A stretch of DNA of 36,552 nt from Lichenicola sp964249735 (GCA_964249735.1 CAXUDP010000030.1:1-36552), one strand, 5' to 3'. Positions 17,361 to 25,966 are shown, counted from the first letter of the stretch. Made by a program: numbers and translations. Notes: a model not told the origin generated them from the sequence alone.

Positions 17361-19484
17361 ATGACGGACGCTCTTGCCACCGCCGAAACCGCCAAGGGCG
17401 GATTTGCCATGCCGAAGCTGAGCCTGCCGGGCGGACGCTGGCGCAGCTACATGCCAGGCACCGACGTCGGCCTGGCGCTGGCGGTGGTGGCGCTGCTGTC
17501 GGTGCTGATCCTTCCCCTGCCGACGATGGTGCTCGACCTCGGCCTGGCCCTCTCGGTGACCGCCTCGGTGCTGGTGCTGATGGTGGCGCTGTTTCTCAAG
17601 CGCCCGCTCGACTTCACCAGCTTCCCGACCCTGCTCCTGCTGACCACGCTGCTCCGGCTGGCGCTCGAGGTCGCGACCACCCGGCTGATCCTGAGCCACG
17701 GCAACGAGGGACCCCTGGCCGCCGGCCACGTCGTGGCCGCGTTCGGCGGCTTCCTGATGGGCGGCGATGTGGTGATCGGCCTGATCCTGTTCACCATCCT
17801 GCTGGTGGTGAACTTCATGGTCATCACCAAGGGCTCCGGGCGCATTGCCGAGGTCGCGGCACGGTTCAGTCTCGACGCCATGCCCGGCAAGCAGATGGCG
17901 ATCGATGCCGAGCTGTCCGCCGGCGCCATCACCGACAAGGTAGCCCGCGTGCGCCGTCGCGAGCTCGAGGAGGAAAGCGGCTTCTACGGCGCCATGGATG
18001 GTGCGGCGAAGTTCGTGCGCGGCGACGCAATCGCCTCCCTGCTCATCACCGTCATCAACATCATCGGCGGCCTCGCAATCGGGCTCGGCCGTCACGGCAT
18101 GGCGTTCAGCGACGCCGCCGCGACCTTCACCACCCTGACCGTCGGCGACGGGCTGGTGTCGCAGATCCCGGCCCTGCTGGTTTCCACGGCATCCGGCATC
18201 GTCGTGACCAAGGGGGGCACCGAAGGGGCTGCCGACGTGGCCCTGGTGCGCCAGCTCGGCGGCAACCCGAAGCCGATGGCGATGGCGGCCGGTGCGGCGG
18301 CGGTGCTGGCGCTGATGCCAGGTCTGCCCGCGCTGCCGTTCCTGGCGCTCGGCGGCCTGGCCGGCGCCGCTGCCTGGATGCGGCACCGGACCCCGGTCCG
18401 GGTGGAGTCCCAGGACGAGGCGGCCACAGTGGTCTCCACCACACCGGCGGAGCCGCCGATCGCCGAGGCGATGCGGATCGACATGATCCGCCTCGAGCTC
18501 GGCTACGGCCTGCTGCCCCTGGCCGGCGGCGACCAGCCGAAGCTGACCGAGCAGATCAAGGCGCTCCGTCGCACGATCGCCAGCGAGATGGGCTTCGTGC
18601 TGCCGCCGGTGCGCATCCAGGACAACATGCAGCTCGGATCGGACGGCTACTCGATCCGGATCAAGGAGATCGAGGCCGGCAAGGGCGAGCTCCGGCCGAC
18701 CCGATTCCTGGTGATGGACCCGCGCGGCGGGGTGCCGGACCTGCCGGGCGAGAAGACCACCGAGCCGGCCTTCGGCCTGGCTGCGTTGTGGATCGACGCG
18801 GCACAGCGCGAGGAGGCGATGTTCCGGGGCTGCACCGTGGTCGACCCGGTCAGCGTGCTGACCACGCACCTGACCGAAACGGTGCGCGAAACCATGGCCG
18901 AACTGCTGTCCTACTCCGAGACGCAGAAGCTGCTCGACGAGCTGCCACGCGAGCAGCAGAAGCTGGTGGCCGATCTGATCCCGTCGCAGATCTCGATGGG
19001 AGCGGTGCAGCGCGTGCTCCAAGCCCTGCTGTCGGAGCGGATCTCGATCCGCGACCTGCCCACCATCCTTGAGGGTATCCAAGAGGCCTGTGGCGCCGGT
19101 ATGCGGGCGATCCCCTTGGTCGTCGCCCACGTGCGGACCAGGCTGGCACGCCAGATCAGCGACGCGCTGGTTGGCCATGCTGGCTACATCCCGCTGATTC
19201 CGCTTTCGCCGCAGTGGGAGGAGGCGTTCCTGGAAAGCCTGGTCGGCCCGCCGGAGGATCGGCAGCTCGCCATGGCGCCGACCCGGCTGAACGAGTTCAT
19301 CGGACGGCTGCGCACGGCCCTCGATGCCGCCGCCGCAACCGGCGAGTCGCCGGTCGTCCTCACCAGCAGCGGCATCCGCGCCCCGGTCCGGGCCATCGTC
19401 GAGCGTCTGCGCCCGGCGACCCCAGTGCTGGCGCAGTCCGAGATCTTCCCGCGCGCGCGCATCCGCACGATCGGCAACGTATGA
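17361..19484 (+). CDS. flhA: FlhA, flagellar type III export gate protein
   Basis: Inner-membrane export gate subunit, 707 aa, family length. The N-terminal half has eight predicted membrane segments (about 30-320) and the FHIPEP block around 145-215 with MVITKGSGRIAEVAARFSLD, AMPGKQMAIDAELSAGAIT and RRRELEEESGFYGAMDGA; the cytoplasmic half includes FVLPPVRIQDNMQLGSDGYS and IKEIEAG, with the C-terminal substrate-binding domain. Start ATG at 17361, three bases after flbD. Partners flhB, fliP, fliQ and fliR lie elsewhere. Confidence 0.97.
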   Translation: MTDALATAETAKGGFAMPKLSLPGGRWRSYMPGTDVGLALAVVALLSVLILPLPTMVLDLGLALSVTASVLVLMVALFLKRPLDFTSFPTLLLLTTLLRLALEVATTRLILSHGNEGPLAAGHVVAAFGGFLMGGDVVIGLILFTILLVVNFMVITKGSGRIAEVAARFSLDAMPGKQMAIDAELSAGAITDKVARVRRRELEEESGFYGAMDGAAKFVRGDAIASLLITVINIIGGLAIGLGRHGMAFSDAAATFTTLTVGDGLVSQIPALLVSTASGIVVTKGGTEGAADVALVRQLGGNPKPMAMAAGAAAVLALMPGLPALPFLALGGLAGAAAWMRHRTPVRVESQDEAATVVSTTPAEPPIAEAMRIDMIRLELGYGLLPLAGGDQPKLTEQIKALRRTIASEMGFVLPPVRIQDNMQLGSDGYSIRIKEIEAGKGELRPTRFLVMDPRGGVPDLPGEKTTEPAFGLAALWIDAAQREEAMFRGCTVVDPVSVLTTHLTETVRETMAELLSYSETQKLLDELPREQQKLVADLIPSQISMGAVQRVLQALLSERISIRDLPTILEGIQEACGAGMRAIPLVVAHVRTRLARQISDALVGHAGYIPLIPLSPQWEEAFLESLVGPPEDRQLAMAPTRLNEFIGRLRTALDAAAATGESPVVLTSSGIRAPVRAIVERLRPATPVLAQSEIFPRARIRTIGNV

Positions 19485-19526
19485 CCGTCCTGCCTCGACC
19501 GGGCGTTCCTGACGGAGGACAAGCGG

Positions 19527-20621
19527 GTGCGGATTAGGATCTTCCGCGCTGCGAGCCTGGCCGCGGCCATGGCGCAGGTACGTGACGAGCTCGGCCTCGA
19601 CGCGCTGATCCTGGGGACCGAAACCCGGACCGGGCTGGTCGAGGTGACGGCGGCACTGGACACGGAGGACGAACCCGAACCGGCAGCCCGGTTCGATCCG
19701 CTTCCCGGTCTTGCGCTGCCGGATCTGTCGGCCGCCCTTCTCCCCGTGCCACAGGCATCGAAGTCGCTGTTCCGGCACAACCTGCCACCCATCCTGCTTT
19801 CGGCGCTGGGAGATGGACCGCTGGAAGCTGCCTGCAGCCGGCTGTTCCGGTTCAGCCGGCTGCCGCTCGATGCGGATGGCGCACCGCTTCTGCTGACTGG
19901 CCCACCTGGCAGCGGCAAGACCCTGACCGTCGCCAAGCTGGCCACCAGGCTGGTAATGGAGGGACACCGTCCGTTAGTCGTCACCGCCGACGAGCAGCGC
20001 GCCGGCGCCATCGAGCAGCTTGCTGCCTTCACCCGGCTGCTCGGATTGACCCTGATCGCTGCCGGACGGCCGGAGATGCTTGCCCGCGCGCTCGGCCGGC
20101 GCGAGCCGCTGTCCCCGGTGCTGATCGACGCGCCGGGGCTTGATCTGCTGGACCCTGCACAGGACGCGCTGCAAGCCGAACTGATTGCCGCGTCAGGTGC
20201 CTGCGTGGCCCTGGTCCTGCCCGCGGGCCTGGATCCGGCCGAGGCGGAGGACATCGCGGAAGCGCACGCCCGGCACGGCGTGCAGCTCCTGGTGCCGACA
20301 CGCCTCGACCGTGCGGCCCGGCTTGGTGGCGTGCTCGCCGCCTGCCACAGCGGCGGCCTCGCCCTGACCGAGGCCGGCACCGGCACCGACGTGGCAGACG
20401 GCATGACGCGGCTCACCCCGGTCACGCTCGCTGCCCGGCTCACCGCGGTGGGTCCAACGCGCGGGCGAGCCTCCGCTCCACCGTTCCAGCCGCCGCCACC
20501 GCTTCATGAGCAGATCGAGACCGAAATCCAGCCTGCCGCGAAGCGGCACGGCGCCCTGTCCCTGCATATCGCAGCCCAGGCAGGCGTCCACCGCCTCCCT
20601 TCCAGGAAGACGAACCCATGA
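19527..20621 (+). CDS. flhF: FlhF-type flagellar placement GTPase
   Basis: SRP-family GTPase that sets flagellum position with FlhG. 364 aa from a GTG at 19527 preceded by GGAGG. N-terminal MRIRIFRAASLAAAMAQVRDELG is the FlhF opening (M.V..F.A....A...V...LG.DA.I); acidic linker to about 60; G domain with G1 GPPGSGKT at 125-132, the SRP segment TADEQRAGAIEQL, and a TRLD where TKLD is expected near 285. The DTAGR motif reads DAPGL (201-205), so GTP hydrolysis may be altered. flhG overlaps its stop by ATGA. Confidence 0.88.
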   Translation: MRIRIFRAASLAAAMAQVRDELGLDALILGTETRTGLVEVTAALDTEDEPEPAARFDPLPGLALPDLSAALLPVPQASKSLFRHNLPPILLSALGDGPLEAACSRLFRFSRLPLDADGAPLLLTGPPGSGKTLTVAKLATRLVMEGHRPLVVTADEQRAGAIEQLAAFTRLLGLTLIAAGRPEMLARALGRREPLSPVLIDAPGLDLLDPAQDALQAELIAASGACVALVLPAGLDPAEAEDIAEAHARHGVQLLVPTRLDRAARLGGVLAACHSGGLALTEAGTGTDVADGMTRLTPVTLAARLTAVGPTRGRASAPPFQPPPPLHEQIETEIQPAAKRHGALSLHIAAQAGVHRLPSRKTNP

Positions 20622-21478
20622 CCGCCACGCTGCAGCTGCCGGCATCCGCTTCGATACACGGCGATGGAACCGCCCATCGAAGTGGGCAGGGTGCTCGTCT
20701 GGTCGCGATCGGGTCGGGCAAGGGTGGTGTCGGCAAGACCTGGCTGTCGATCACCCTCGCCCAAGGCCTGGCCGTGCGGGGACGCAAGGTGCTCCTGGTT
20801 GACGGAGACCTGGGCCTGGCCAACGTCGACATCCAGCTCGGGCTCACCCCGCGGCACGATCTGGCTGCCGTGCTGTCCGGGCGGCGCAGCCTGTCCGAGG
20901 TGATCATCCGCCACGCGACACAGGAACTGCCAGTCGCCGCATTCGACATCCTCCCAGGTCGGTCCGGAGCATCGTCGATGGCAACGCTGGAAATCGTGGT
21001 GCTGGACCGGTTGCTGCAGGCAATCCGGCGGCTCGGCAGCTACGATACGGTGCTGCTTGATCTGGGCGCCGGGATCGACCCGACCATGCGCTTCATGGCC
21101 GCTTCCGCCGACACGCTGCTGGTCGTCTCGACCGACGAGCCGACCGCACTGGCAGACGCCTACGCGGTGCTGAAGCTCCAGGCACGCGATCGTTCCGCGC
21201 GGAGCGGGAGCGGCTTGGGCAACCCGGCCGAGGCGAAGGCGGACGTGCGCCTAGTCATCAACCAGTCAAGCAGCCTGGCAAGCGGCCGACGCACCTATGA
21301 TGTGCTGGCTCGGGCCTGCAGCACCTTTCTCGGGCAGACGCCGAGCCTGGCCGGCATCATCCGCCGCGACGGCCGGGTGGGCGACGCCATCCGGCGGCAG
21401 ACGACGCTGCTGACGCGTCATCCCAATGCGCCTGCGGCAGAGGATGTCGGGCGCATCGTGGACAATCTCACCGGCTGA
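20618..21478 (+). CDS. flhG: FlhG/YlxH MinD-like flagellar number ATPase
   Basis: ParA/MinD-family ATPase that limits flagellar number and works with FlhF. 286 aa. The deviant Walker A motif GKGGVGKTW is at 34-42, followed by VLLVDGDLGLANVDIQLGL, the FlhG/MinD switch region, and VLLDLGAGID (Walker B, MinD reads DxPAG). STDEPTALADAYAVLKL is the FlhG TPEPT segment. Start ATG overlaps the flhF stop, consistent with coupling. It is the last flagellar gene of this strand run. Confidence 0.93.
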   Translation: MTATLQLPASASIHGDGTAHRSGQGARLVAIGSGKGGVGKTWLSITLAQGLAVRGRKVLLVDGDLGLANVDIQLGLTPRHDLAAVLSGRRSLSEVIIRHATQELPVAAFDILPGRSGASSMATLEIVVLDRLLQAIRRLGSYDTVLLDLGAGIDPTMRFMAASADTLLVVSTDEPTALADAYAVLKLQARDRSARSGSGLGNPAEAKADVRLVINQSSSLASGRRTYDVLARACSTFLGQTPSLAGIIRRDGRVGDAIRRQTTLLTRHPNAPAAEDVGRIVDNLTG

Positions 21479-21577
21479 GATGACCTCGACTCCTGCCCGC
21501 CAAGCTGTCCACGTCGAGCTTGGTTGCCGCAACATGACAAGCGTGCAACTCGTATGCCCGGAGCGCGTCCATCCTGC

Positions 21578-21751
21578 ATGATAGCTGGTTCAAACAGTCA
21601 TGACAGGAGGGATCCAGGCCCGGGCGCGTCGCTGTTCGACACGTGGCTGCAGACACGCCTGCAACGCCTGTATGACGAGGCGCTGGACGAAGCGGTTCCA
21701 GACGATCTGCTTCAACTTCTTCCCGAACTGGAAAAACGCTCCGACCATTGA
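21578..21751 (+). CDS. NepR-like anti-sigma factor (small)
   Basis: 57 aa from the ATG at 21578 (alternatives: ATG 21554, TTG 21524). The C-terminal core LFDTWLQTRLQRLYDEALDE then AVPDDLLQLLPELE matches the NepR family pattern LR.LYDD....PVPDR.L.LL..L, where helix 1 and helix 2 clamp the EcfG sigma factor. In alphaproteobacteria NepR restrains EcfG and is released by phospho-PhyR in the general stress response. Neither phyR nor ecfG is in the window; NepR genes usually sit beside them, so this is an isolated copy. A strong AGGAGGG at 21605-21611 lies inside the coding region with no start codon in frame after it. Confidence 0.65.
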   Translation: MIAGSNSHDRRDPGPGASLFDTWLQTRLQRLYDEALDEAVPDDLLQLLPELEKRSDH

Positions 21752-21793
21752 AGTCGTCGCAATTATGCGGTGGGCAAGTCGGAAAGGGACTTC

Positions 21794-22642
21794 ATGCGCG
21801 TCAGCGTGATCCAGATGTGTCCAGGCTCCGACAAGGCGGAGAACATCACGCAGGCGGAGTTGCTGATCGACGCCTGTGTCGCGGCGGATGCTCCAGATCT
21901 GGTGGTGTTGCCGGAGATATGGACCTGCCTTGGTGGAGACAGGGAAAGCAAATTTTCGGCCGCCGAGGTGGTTCCGTGTCCGGGGGCCGACGCCGGAGGC
22001 GGCCCGGCATTCCGGTTCCTGCGTGACATCGCCCGCCGACACAGTATTCACGTTCATGGTGGATCGATCGGTGAATGCGATGGGGATAGGCTACTCAACA
22101 CGAGCCTCCTGTTCGCGCCGGATGGCAGCCTGATCGGACGCTACAGCAAGATACACCTGTTCGACATCACGACGCCGAGCGGTGTCAGCTATCGTGAAAG
22201 CGACACCTATCGACCTGGTGACACCGTCGTATCGGTCGAACTGGATAGTCGATCCGGCCGGATCCGTGTCGGTCTCGCGATCTGCTACGACGTTCGGTTT
22301 GGCGAGCTGTTCCGCCGGCTGCGGCGCGAGGGGACGGAGTTGATAATACTGCCAGCAGCTTTCACCGCCGAAACCGGCGCAGCCCATTGGGAAACCCTGA
22401 TCCGTGCTCGTGCCATCGAGACGCAATGCTGGCTCGCTGCAGCCGCGACGACCGGGCAGCACAGGGATGCGCATGGCCAGACCCGACTGACCTACGGCCA
22501 TTCAATGATCGTGGATCCTTGGGGCACCGTGGTGGCGCAGGCTTCCATTGGTCAGGGCTGGACCACCAGCCGGATCGACCGCACTGCAACTGCGCGGGTT
22601 CGTGCCGACATGCCGATCATGGAACACCGGCGGTTACCATGA
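21794..22642 (+). CDS. Carbon-nitrogen hydrolase (Nit1/Nit2 family amidase)
   Basis: Nitrilase-superfamily amidase, 282 aa from the ATG at 21794 (AAAGGGAC upstream; a GTG at 21770 is open but less likely). Catalytic triad visible: Glu41 (VVLPEIW), Lys119 (RYSKIHLFD) and Cys164 (LAICYDVRFGELFR). The YSKIHLFD and ICYDVRFP-like blocks are those of Nit1/Nit2, so the likely substrate is deaminated glutathione or alpha-ketoglutaramate (omega-amidase), acting as metabolite repair. The exact substrate cannot be fixed from sequence. Overlaps nadK by ATGA. Confidence 0.85.
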   Translation: MRVSVIQMCPGSDKAENITQAELLIDACVAADAPDLVVLPEIWTCLGGDRESKFSAAEVVPCPGADAGGGPAFRFLRDIARRHSIHVHGGSIGECDGDRLLNTSLLFAPDGSLIGRYSKIHLFDITTPSGVSYRESDTYRPGDTVVSVELDSRSGRIRVGLAICYDVRFGELFRRLRREGTELIILPAAFTAETGAAHWETLIRARAIETQCWLAAAATTGQHRDAHGQTRLTYGHSMIVDPWGTVVAQASIGQGWTTSRIDRTATARVRADMPIMEHRRLP

Positions 22643-23448
22643 GCCGGACCACGCCTGATGCCGGGCAATGGGCCCCTGTCGTCGCGCCGACCCGACTCGC
22701 TTTTGTCGGGGCCAGGAACGACTCGGCCCAGCAGAACCTTCACCGCTTCGTGTCCCGTTATGGAAACCTGCCGATTGCAGAAGCGGAGGTAGTCGTCTGT
22801 TTCGGCGGCGATGGTTTCATGCTGGAAACACTGCATGCGGTTCTGCTCGACGGAACTCCCGTTTACGGGATCAACTGTGGATCAGTTGGGTTCCTGATGA
22901 ACCCACTAGTCGAGGATGACCTGCCGGAACATCTGATGCACACCCAGGCAGCGGTGCTGCACCCGTTGCGCATGCACGCGGTAACACAGGCCGGACTGGT
23001 GGAGGAGGCCCTCGCGCTCAACGACGTGTTCCTGTTCAGGCAGACGCGCCAAGCGGCGAAGATCCAGATCATGGTTGATGGTCGGGTCCGGCTGCCGGAG
23101 CTGGTTTGCGACGGCATCCTCGTATCCACACCGGCGGGATCAACCGCCTACAACCTGTCGGCCCATGGGCCGATCGTTCCTCTTTCAGCCGATCTGTTGC
23201 CGCTCACGCCGATCAGCGCGTTCCGGCCAAGGCGATGGCGTGGCGCCCTGTTGCCGAGTTCGGCAGATGTAGAATTCAGGATCCTGGAAGGCGACAAACG
23301 TCCGGTGGCAGCGGTGGCCGACTTCACAGAGGTGCGCGACGTGGTGTCAGTCGCCGTCAGCGAGGACCGAAGCATCGGAACCACTGTCCTGTTCGATCCC
23401 GATCAAAGCCTGTCGGAACGCATCATCGTCGAGCAGTTCACGGTCTAG
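22639..23448 (+). CDS. nadK: NAD kinase
   Basis: Phosphorylates NAD to NADP in the cytoplasm. 269 aa from ATG 22639, which overlaps the amidase stop. Motifs: VVVCFGGDGFMLETLH with catalytic GGDG at 56-59, YGINCGSVGFLMN, a NE-type ALNDVFLF (Asp for the usual Glu in ALNE), and DGILVSTPAGSTAYNLSAHG, the conserved second motif. Length is near the ~255-300 usual for bacterial NadK. A hairpin terminator follows. The two-gene unit with a metabolite-repair amidase makes sense but is not proof of a link. Confidence 0.94.
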   Translation: MSRTTPDAGQWAPVVAPTRLAFVGARNDSAQQNLHRFVSRYGNLPIAEAEVVVCFGGDGFMLETLHAVLLDGTPVYGINCGSVGFLMNPLVEDDLPEHLMHTQAAVLHPLRMHAVTQAGLVEEALALNDVFLFRQTRQAAKIQIMVDGRVRLPELVCDGILVSTPAGSTAYNLSAHGPIVPLSADLLPLTPISAFRPRRWRGALLPSSADVEFRILEGDKRPVAAVADFTEVRDVVSVAVSEDRSIGTTVLFDPDQSLSERIIVEQFTV

Positions 23449-23468
23449 GCCGAATTTTCGAGCCGGCT

Positions 23469-23496
23469 GGTGCGGCGGGATCAACACCGCCGCACC
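23469..23496 (+). terminator. Terminator after nadK
   Basis: Perfect 10-bp stem GGTGCGGCGG (23469-23478) / CCGCCGCACC (23487-23496), loop gatcaaca, 21 nt after the nadK stop. No clear T-run follows. Confidence 0.6.
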
Positions 23497-23563
23497 ACGT
23501 CAAGGGCAGCCAGACATCTTCACCGGTCGATGTTCGCCTGATCAGGACATGCCCTAGTGTCCC

Positions 23564-23620
23564 GAAACTGGAGTCCATCAGACTTCAGTTTCTCACTGGA
23601 AAGCAGTCTTATCAGTGAGA
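23564..23620. repeat. Two adjoining inverted repeats downstream of ctrA
   Basis: GAAACTG (23564-23570) pairs with CAGTTTC (23586-23592); TCTCACTG (23591-23598) pairs with CAGTGAGA (23613-23620). The two hairpins abut and share two bases. They lie about 50 bases beyond the ctrA stop on the minus strand and about 120 beyond nadK, so they may form a tandem terminator for ctrA, or the remnant of an element end. Confidence 0.4.
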
Positions 23621-23672
23621 TAGTAGCCTGCTCATCCCGAAACCCGCATGCGAACTTCGGGAAGCAGGGCGA

Positions 23673-24413
23673 CTAGGCTGCGGACAGCATGGTCGTGGAC
23701 CGCGACGGAGCCGGAAGCGGAACCGGGGCCGAGACCGGTGCCACATCATCGCGGAGCATGTAACCACGACCCCAGATGGTGCCGATCAGGTTGCCAGCGC
23801 CAGCCAGCTGAAGCTTCTTGCGGAGCTTGCAGATGAACACGTCGATGATCTTCATCTCGGGCTCGTCCATGCCGCCGTAGAGGTGGTTGAGGAAGGCGTC
23901 CTTCGTCAGGACGATGCCCTTGCGCAGCACCAGCAGCTCCAGGATGGAGTACTCCTTGCCTGTGAGGTGCACCGCTTGCTCGTCCACGGTGACCTCCCGG
24001 CTGTCCAGGTTGAGGCGAAGGTTGGCGACCTGCAGTACCGGTGCGGCATATCCCTTGCTGCGACGCAGGATTGCCTGGATGCGGGCGACCAGCTCGATCT
24101 GGTCGAACGGCTTGCTTACGACGTCGTCGGCACCGGCCGCAAAGGCGCGGATGCGGACCGAGGCCTGCGTGCTGGCAGACAGCGCCAGGGCGGGAACCGG
24201 GTGGCGTGCATGGCGCATGCGACGCACCAGCTCGCTGCCCTCCATGTCGGGCAGCTCGAGGTCGAGGACCGCCAAGTCGTAATCATAGTGACGGAGCATC
24301 TCGAGCGCTTCCTCGCCCATGTCCGTGTGGTCGACCATGAAGCCGGCGTTTTGCAGGATGCGGGTCAGGCCCTGCGCGGCTGTGACGTCACCTTCAACGA
24401 GAAGAACCCTCAT
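23673..24413 (-). CDS. ctrA: CtrA-type cell-cycle/flagellar response regulator
   Basis: OmpR-family transcription regulator, 246 aa from ATG at 24413 (frame open to 24485 but MRVLLVEGDV matches the family start). Receiver with Asp51 (VLDLELPDMEGSE) and the switch lysine in SKPFDQIEL; DNA-binding winged helix with VHLTGKEYSILELLVLRKG then LTKDAFLNHLYGGMDEPEMK and IIDVFICKLRKKL, nearly invariant in alphaproteobacterial CtrA. The acidic pocket reads EGD at 7-9, where CtrA usually has EDD, so Gly8 replaces one metal-binding Asp. Lies divergent from fliI; its upstream region has a CtrA-like box and could be autoregulated. The tail after about 225 is Ala/Pro/Ser-rich. Confidence 0.9.
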   Translation of the reverse strand: MRVLLVEGDVTAAQGLTRILQNAGFMVDHTDMGEEALEMLRHYDYDLAVLDLELPDMEGSELVRRMRHARHPVPALALSASTQASVRIRAFAAGADDVVSKPFDQIELVARIQAILRRSKGYAAPVLQVANLRLNLDSREVTVDEQAVHLTGKEYSILELLVLRKGIVLTKDAFLNHLYGGMDEPEMKIIDVFICKLRKKLQLAGAGNLIGTIWGRGYMLRDDVAPVSAPVPLPAPSRSTTMLSAA

Positions 24414-24474
24414 GACCACTACTCCAGGTTTTGCTGACGCATGTTTACTACCTATGCGTGTTCCCTCCAAGTGT

Positions 24475-24489
24475 TTAATGGTCATTTAT
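24475..24489. promoter_or_regulatory. CtrA-like box between ctrA and fliI (one mismatch)
   Basis: TTAA-tggtcat-TTAT matches TTAA-N7-TTAA at 7 of 8 bases, 62 bases before the ctrA start and about 100 before fliI. The surrounding 179-base divergent gap is AT-rich compared with its neighbours. It could serve either promoter. Confidence 0.35.
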
Positions 24490-24592
24490 CGAAATAAATC
24501 CGGCCATGCACGTCTCCTTAATGATTGCGTGCTGATATCACTCCTGCTCCGTCGCCTTTTGACGACAAGCATGGCTGTGGAGGCGGACTGGC

Positions 24593-25966
24593 ATGACCAA
24601 TCTTGCGCAACGTCTCAGAAACGTACGCGATGGCCTCGGTGCCGTCCCGCCCGCGCGCATCCGTGGGCGCGTCGCGGGCATCTCCGGATTGGCCGTGGAG
24701 CTCGCCGGTCTGGAGAGTCACGTCGCGATCGGAGACCGGATCGACCTGCAGGCGCGCGGAGGCCAAGTGGTCCCGGCAGAGATCGTGGGCTTCCGGAGCG
24801 GCCGTGCCAACGCGATGGTCTACGGCGCGCTGGACGGTCTTGGTCCGGGCAGCGTCGCGTCGTTCGGCTTCGGCAGCGACAGCGCTGGACGGAACGGCAC
24901 CCTCGCGGTGTCGGATCAATGGCTCGGCCGCGTGATCGATCCGCTCGGCCGGCCGATGGACGGCAAGGGATCGCTGCCGCTTGGCAAGACGCCTCGTTCC
25001 CTGCGAGCCGCTCCGCCGGATGCCACGAGCCGGGCTCGCCTCGGGCCGCGTCTCGATCTCGGCGTGCGGGTCCTGAACGCGTTCACCACCTGCCGCACCG
25101 GCCAGCGGCTCGGCCTGTTCGCCGGCTCCGGGGTCGGCAAGTCGACGCTGCTGTCCATGCTGGCTCGCCACACCGATTGCGACGTCGCGGTCATCTCCCT
25201 GGTCGGAGAGCGGGGACGGGAGGTGCGCGAGTTCCTGGAAGACGACCTCGGAGAAGCCGGGCTGGCGCGATCGGTGGTGGTGGTCGCGACCTCGGACACG
25301 CCGCCGCTGATGCGCCGCGAGGCGGCCTATGCCGCCATGGCGGTCGCCGAACACTTCCGTGACGAAGGAAAATCCGTCCTGCTGTTGATGGACAGCGTGA
25401 CCCGGTTCTGCCTGGCGTTGCGCGAGATCGGCTTGTCGGCCGGAGAGCCGCCGGCTACCCGGGGCTATCCGCCAAGCGTGTTCGCTGAACTGCCCCGTCT
25501 GCTGGAACGGGCGGGTCCGGGCCCGTTGCTGCCCGACCGTCCGGCGGGTCAGATCACGGCCCTGTTCACCGTGCTGGTGGAAGGCGACGACCACAACGAG
25601 CCGGTTGCGGACGCGGTACGCGGCATCCTCGATGGCCACGTGATCATGGACCGCCGGATCGGCGAGACCGGTCGCTATCCTGCCGTCGACGTCCTGCGCT
25701 CGTTGTCGCGTTCGGTTCCCGGGTGCAACGACCCGGACCAGAACGCCCTGACCCGCCGTGCGCGATCTCTGCTTGCCCTCCATGCCGACATGGCCGACAT
25801 GGTTCGGCTCGGCGCTTACAAGGCCGGCAGCGATCCGGCAGTGGACGAGGCGGTCGCGCTGGTGCCGCGCATCGAGGCCATGCTTCGGCAGGGTCGCGAG
25901 GAGCACACCTCCATCGAAGGCAGCTTTGCAGCTTTGGCTGAAGCAATGGCACGAGGCATCCGATGA
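24593..25966 (+). CDS. fliI: FliI, flagellar export ATPase
   Basis: Hexameric ATPase that unfolds and delivers export substrates. 457 aa with F1-beta-like fold: N-terminal beta barrel (about 1-105), Walker A AGSGVGKST at 177-185, GERGREVREFLEDDLG (catalytic Glu region), Walker B SVLLLMDSVTRFC, and C-terminal DGHVIMDRRIGETGRYPAVD. Start ATG at 24593 follows GGAGGCG. Its partner gene fliJ overlaps by ATGA; fliH is further left in the window, so the export ATPase complex is split into two loci. Confidence 0.97.
   Translation: MTNLAQRLRNVRDGLGAVPPARIRGRVAGISGLAVELAGLESHVAIGDRIDLQARGGQVVPAEIVGFRSGRANAMVYGALDGLGPGSVASFGFGSDSAGRNGTLAVSDQWLGRVIDPLGRPMDGKGSLPLGKTPRSLRAAPPDATSRARLGPRLDLGVRVLNAFTTCRTGQRLGLFAGSGVGKSTLLSMLARHTDCDVAVISLVGERGREVREFLEDDLGEAGLARSVVVVATSDTPPLMRREAAYAAMAVAEHFRDEGKSVLLLMDSVTRFCLALREIGLSAGEPPATRGYPPSVFAELPRLLERAGPGPLLPDRPAGQITALFTVLVEGDDHNEPVADAVRGILDGHVIMDRRIGETGRYPAVDVLRSLSRSVPGCNDPDQNALTRRARSLLALHADMADMVRLGAYKAGSDPAVDEAVALVPRIEAMLRQGREEHTSIEGSFAALAEAMARGIR

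Noticed and set aside
17055..19967. Very long minus-strand open frame (about 970 aa) antisense to flhA
   Set aside because: High GC makes antisense frames long. The translated sequence is His/Gln/Arg/Gly-rich without motifs, while the plus strand encodes a nearly consensus FlhA and FlbD C-terminus.
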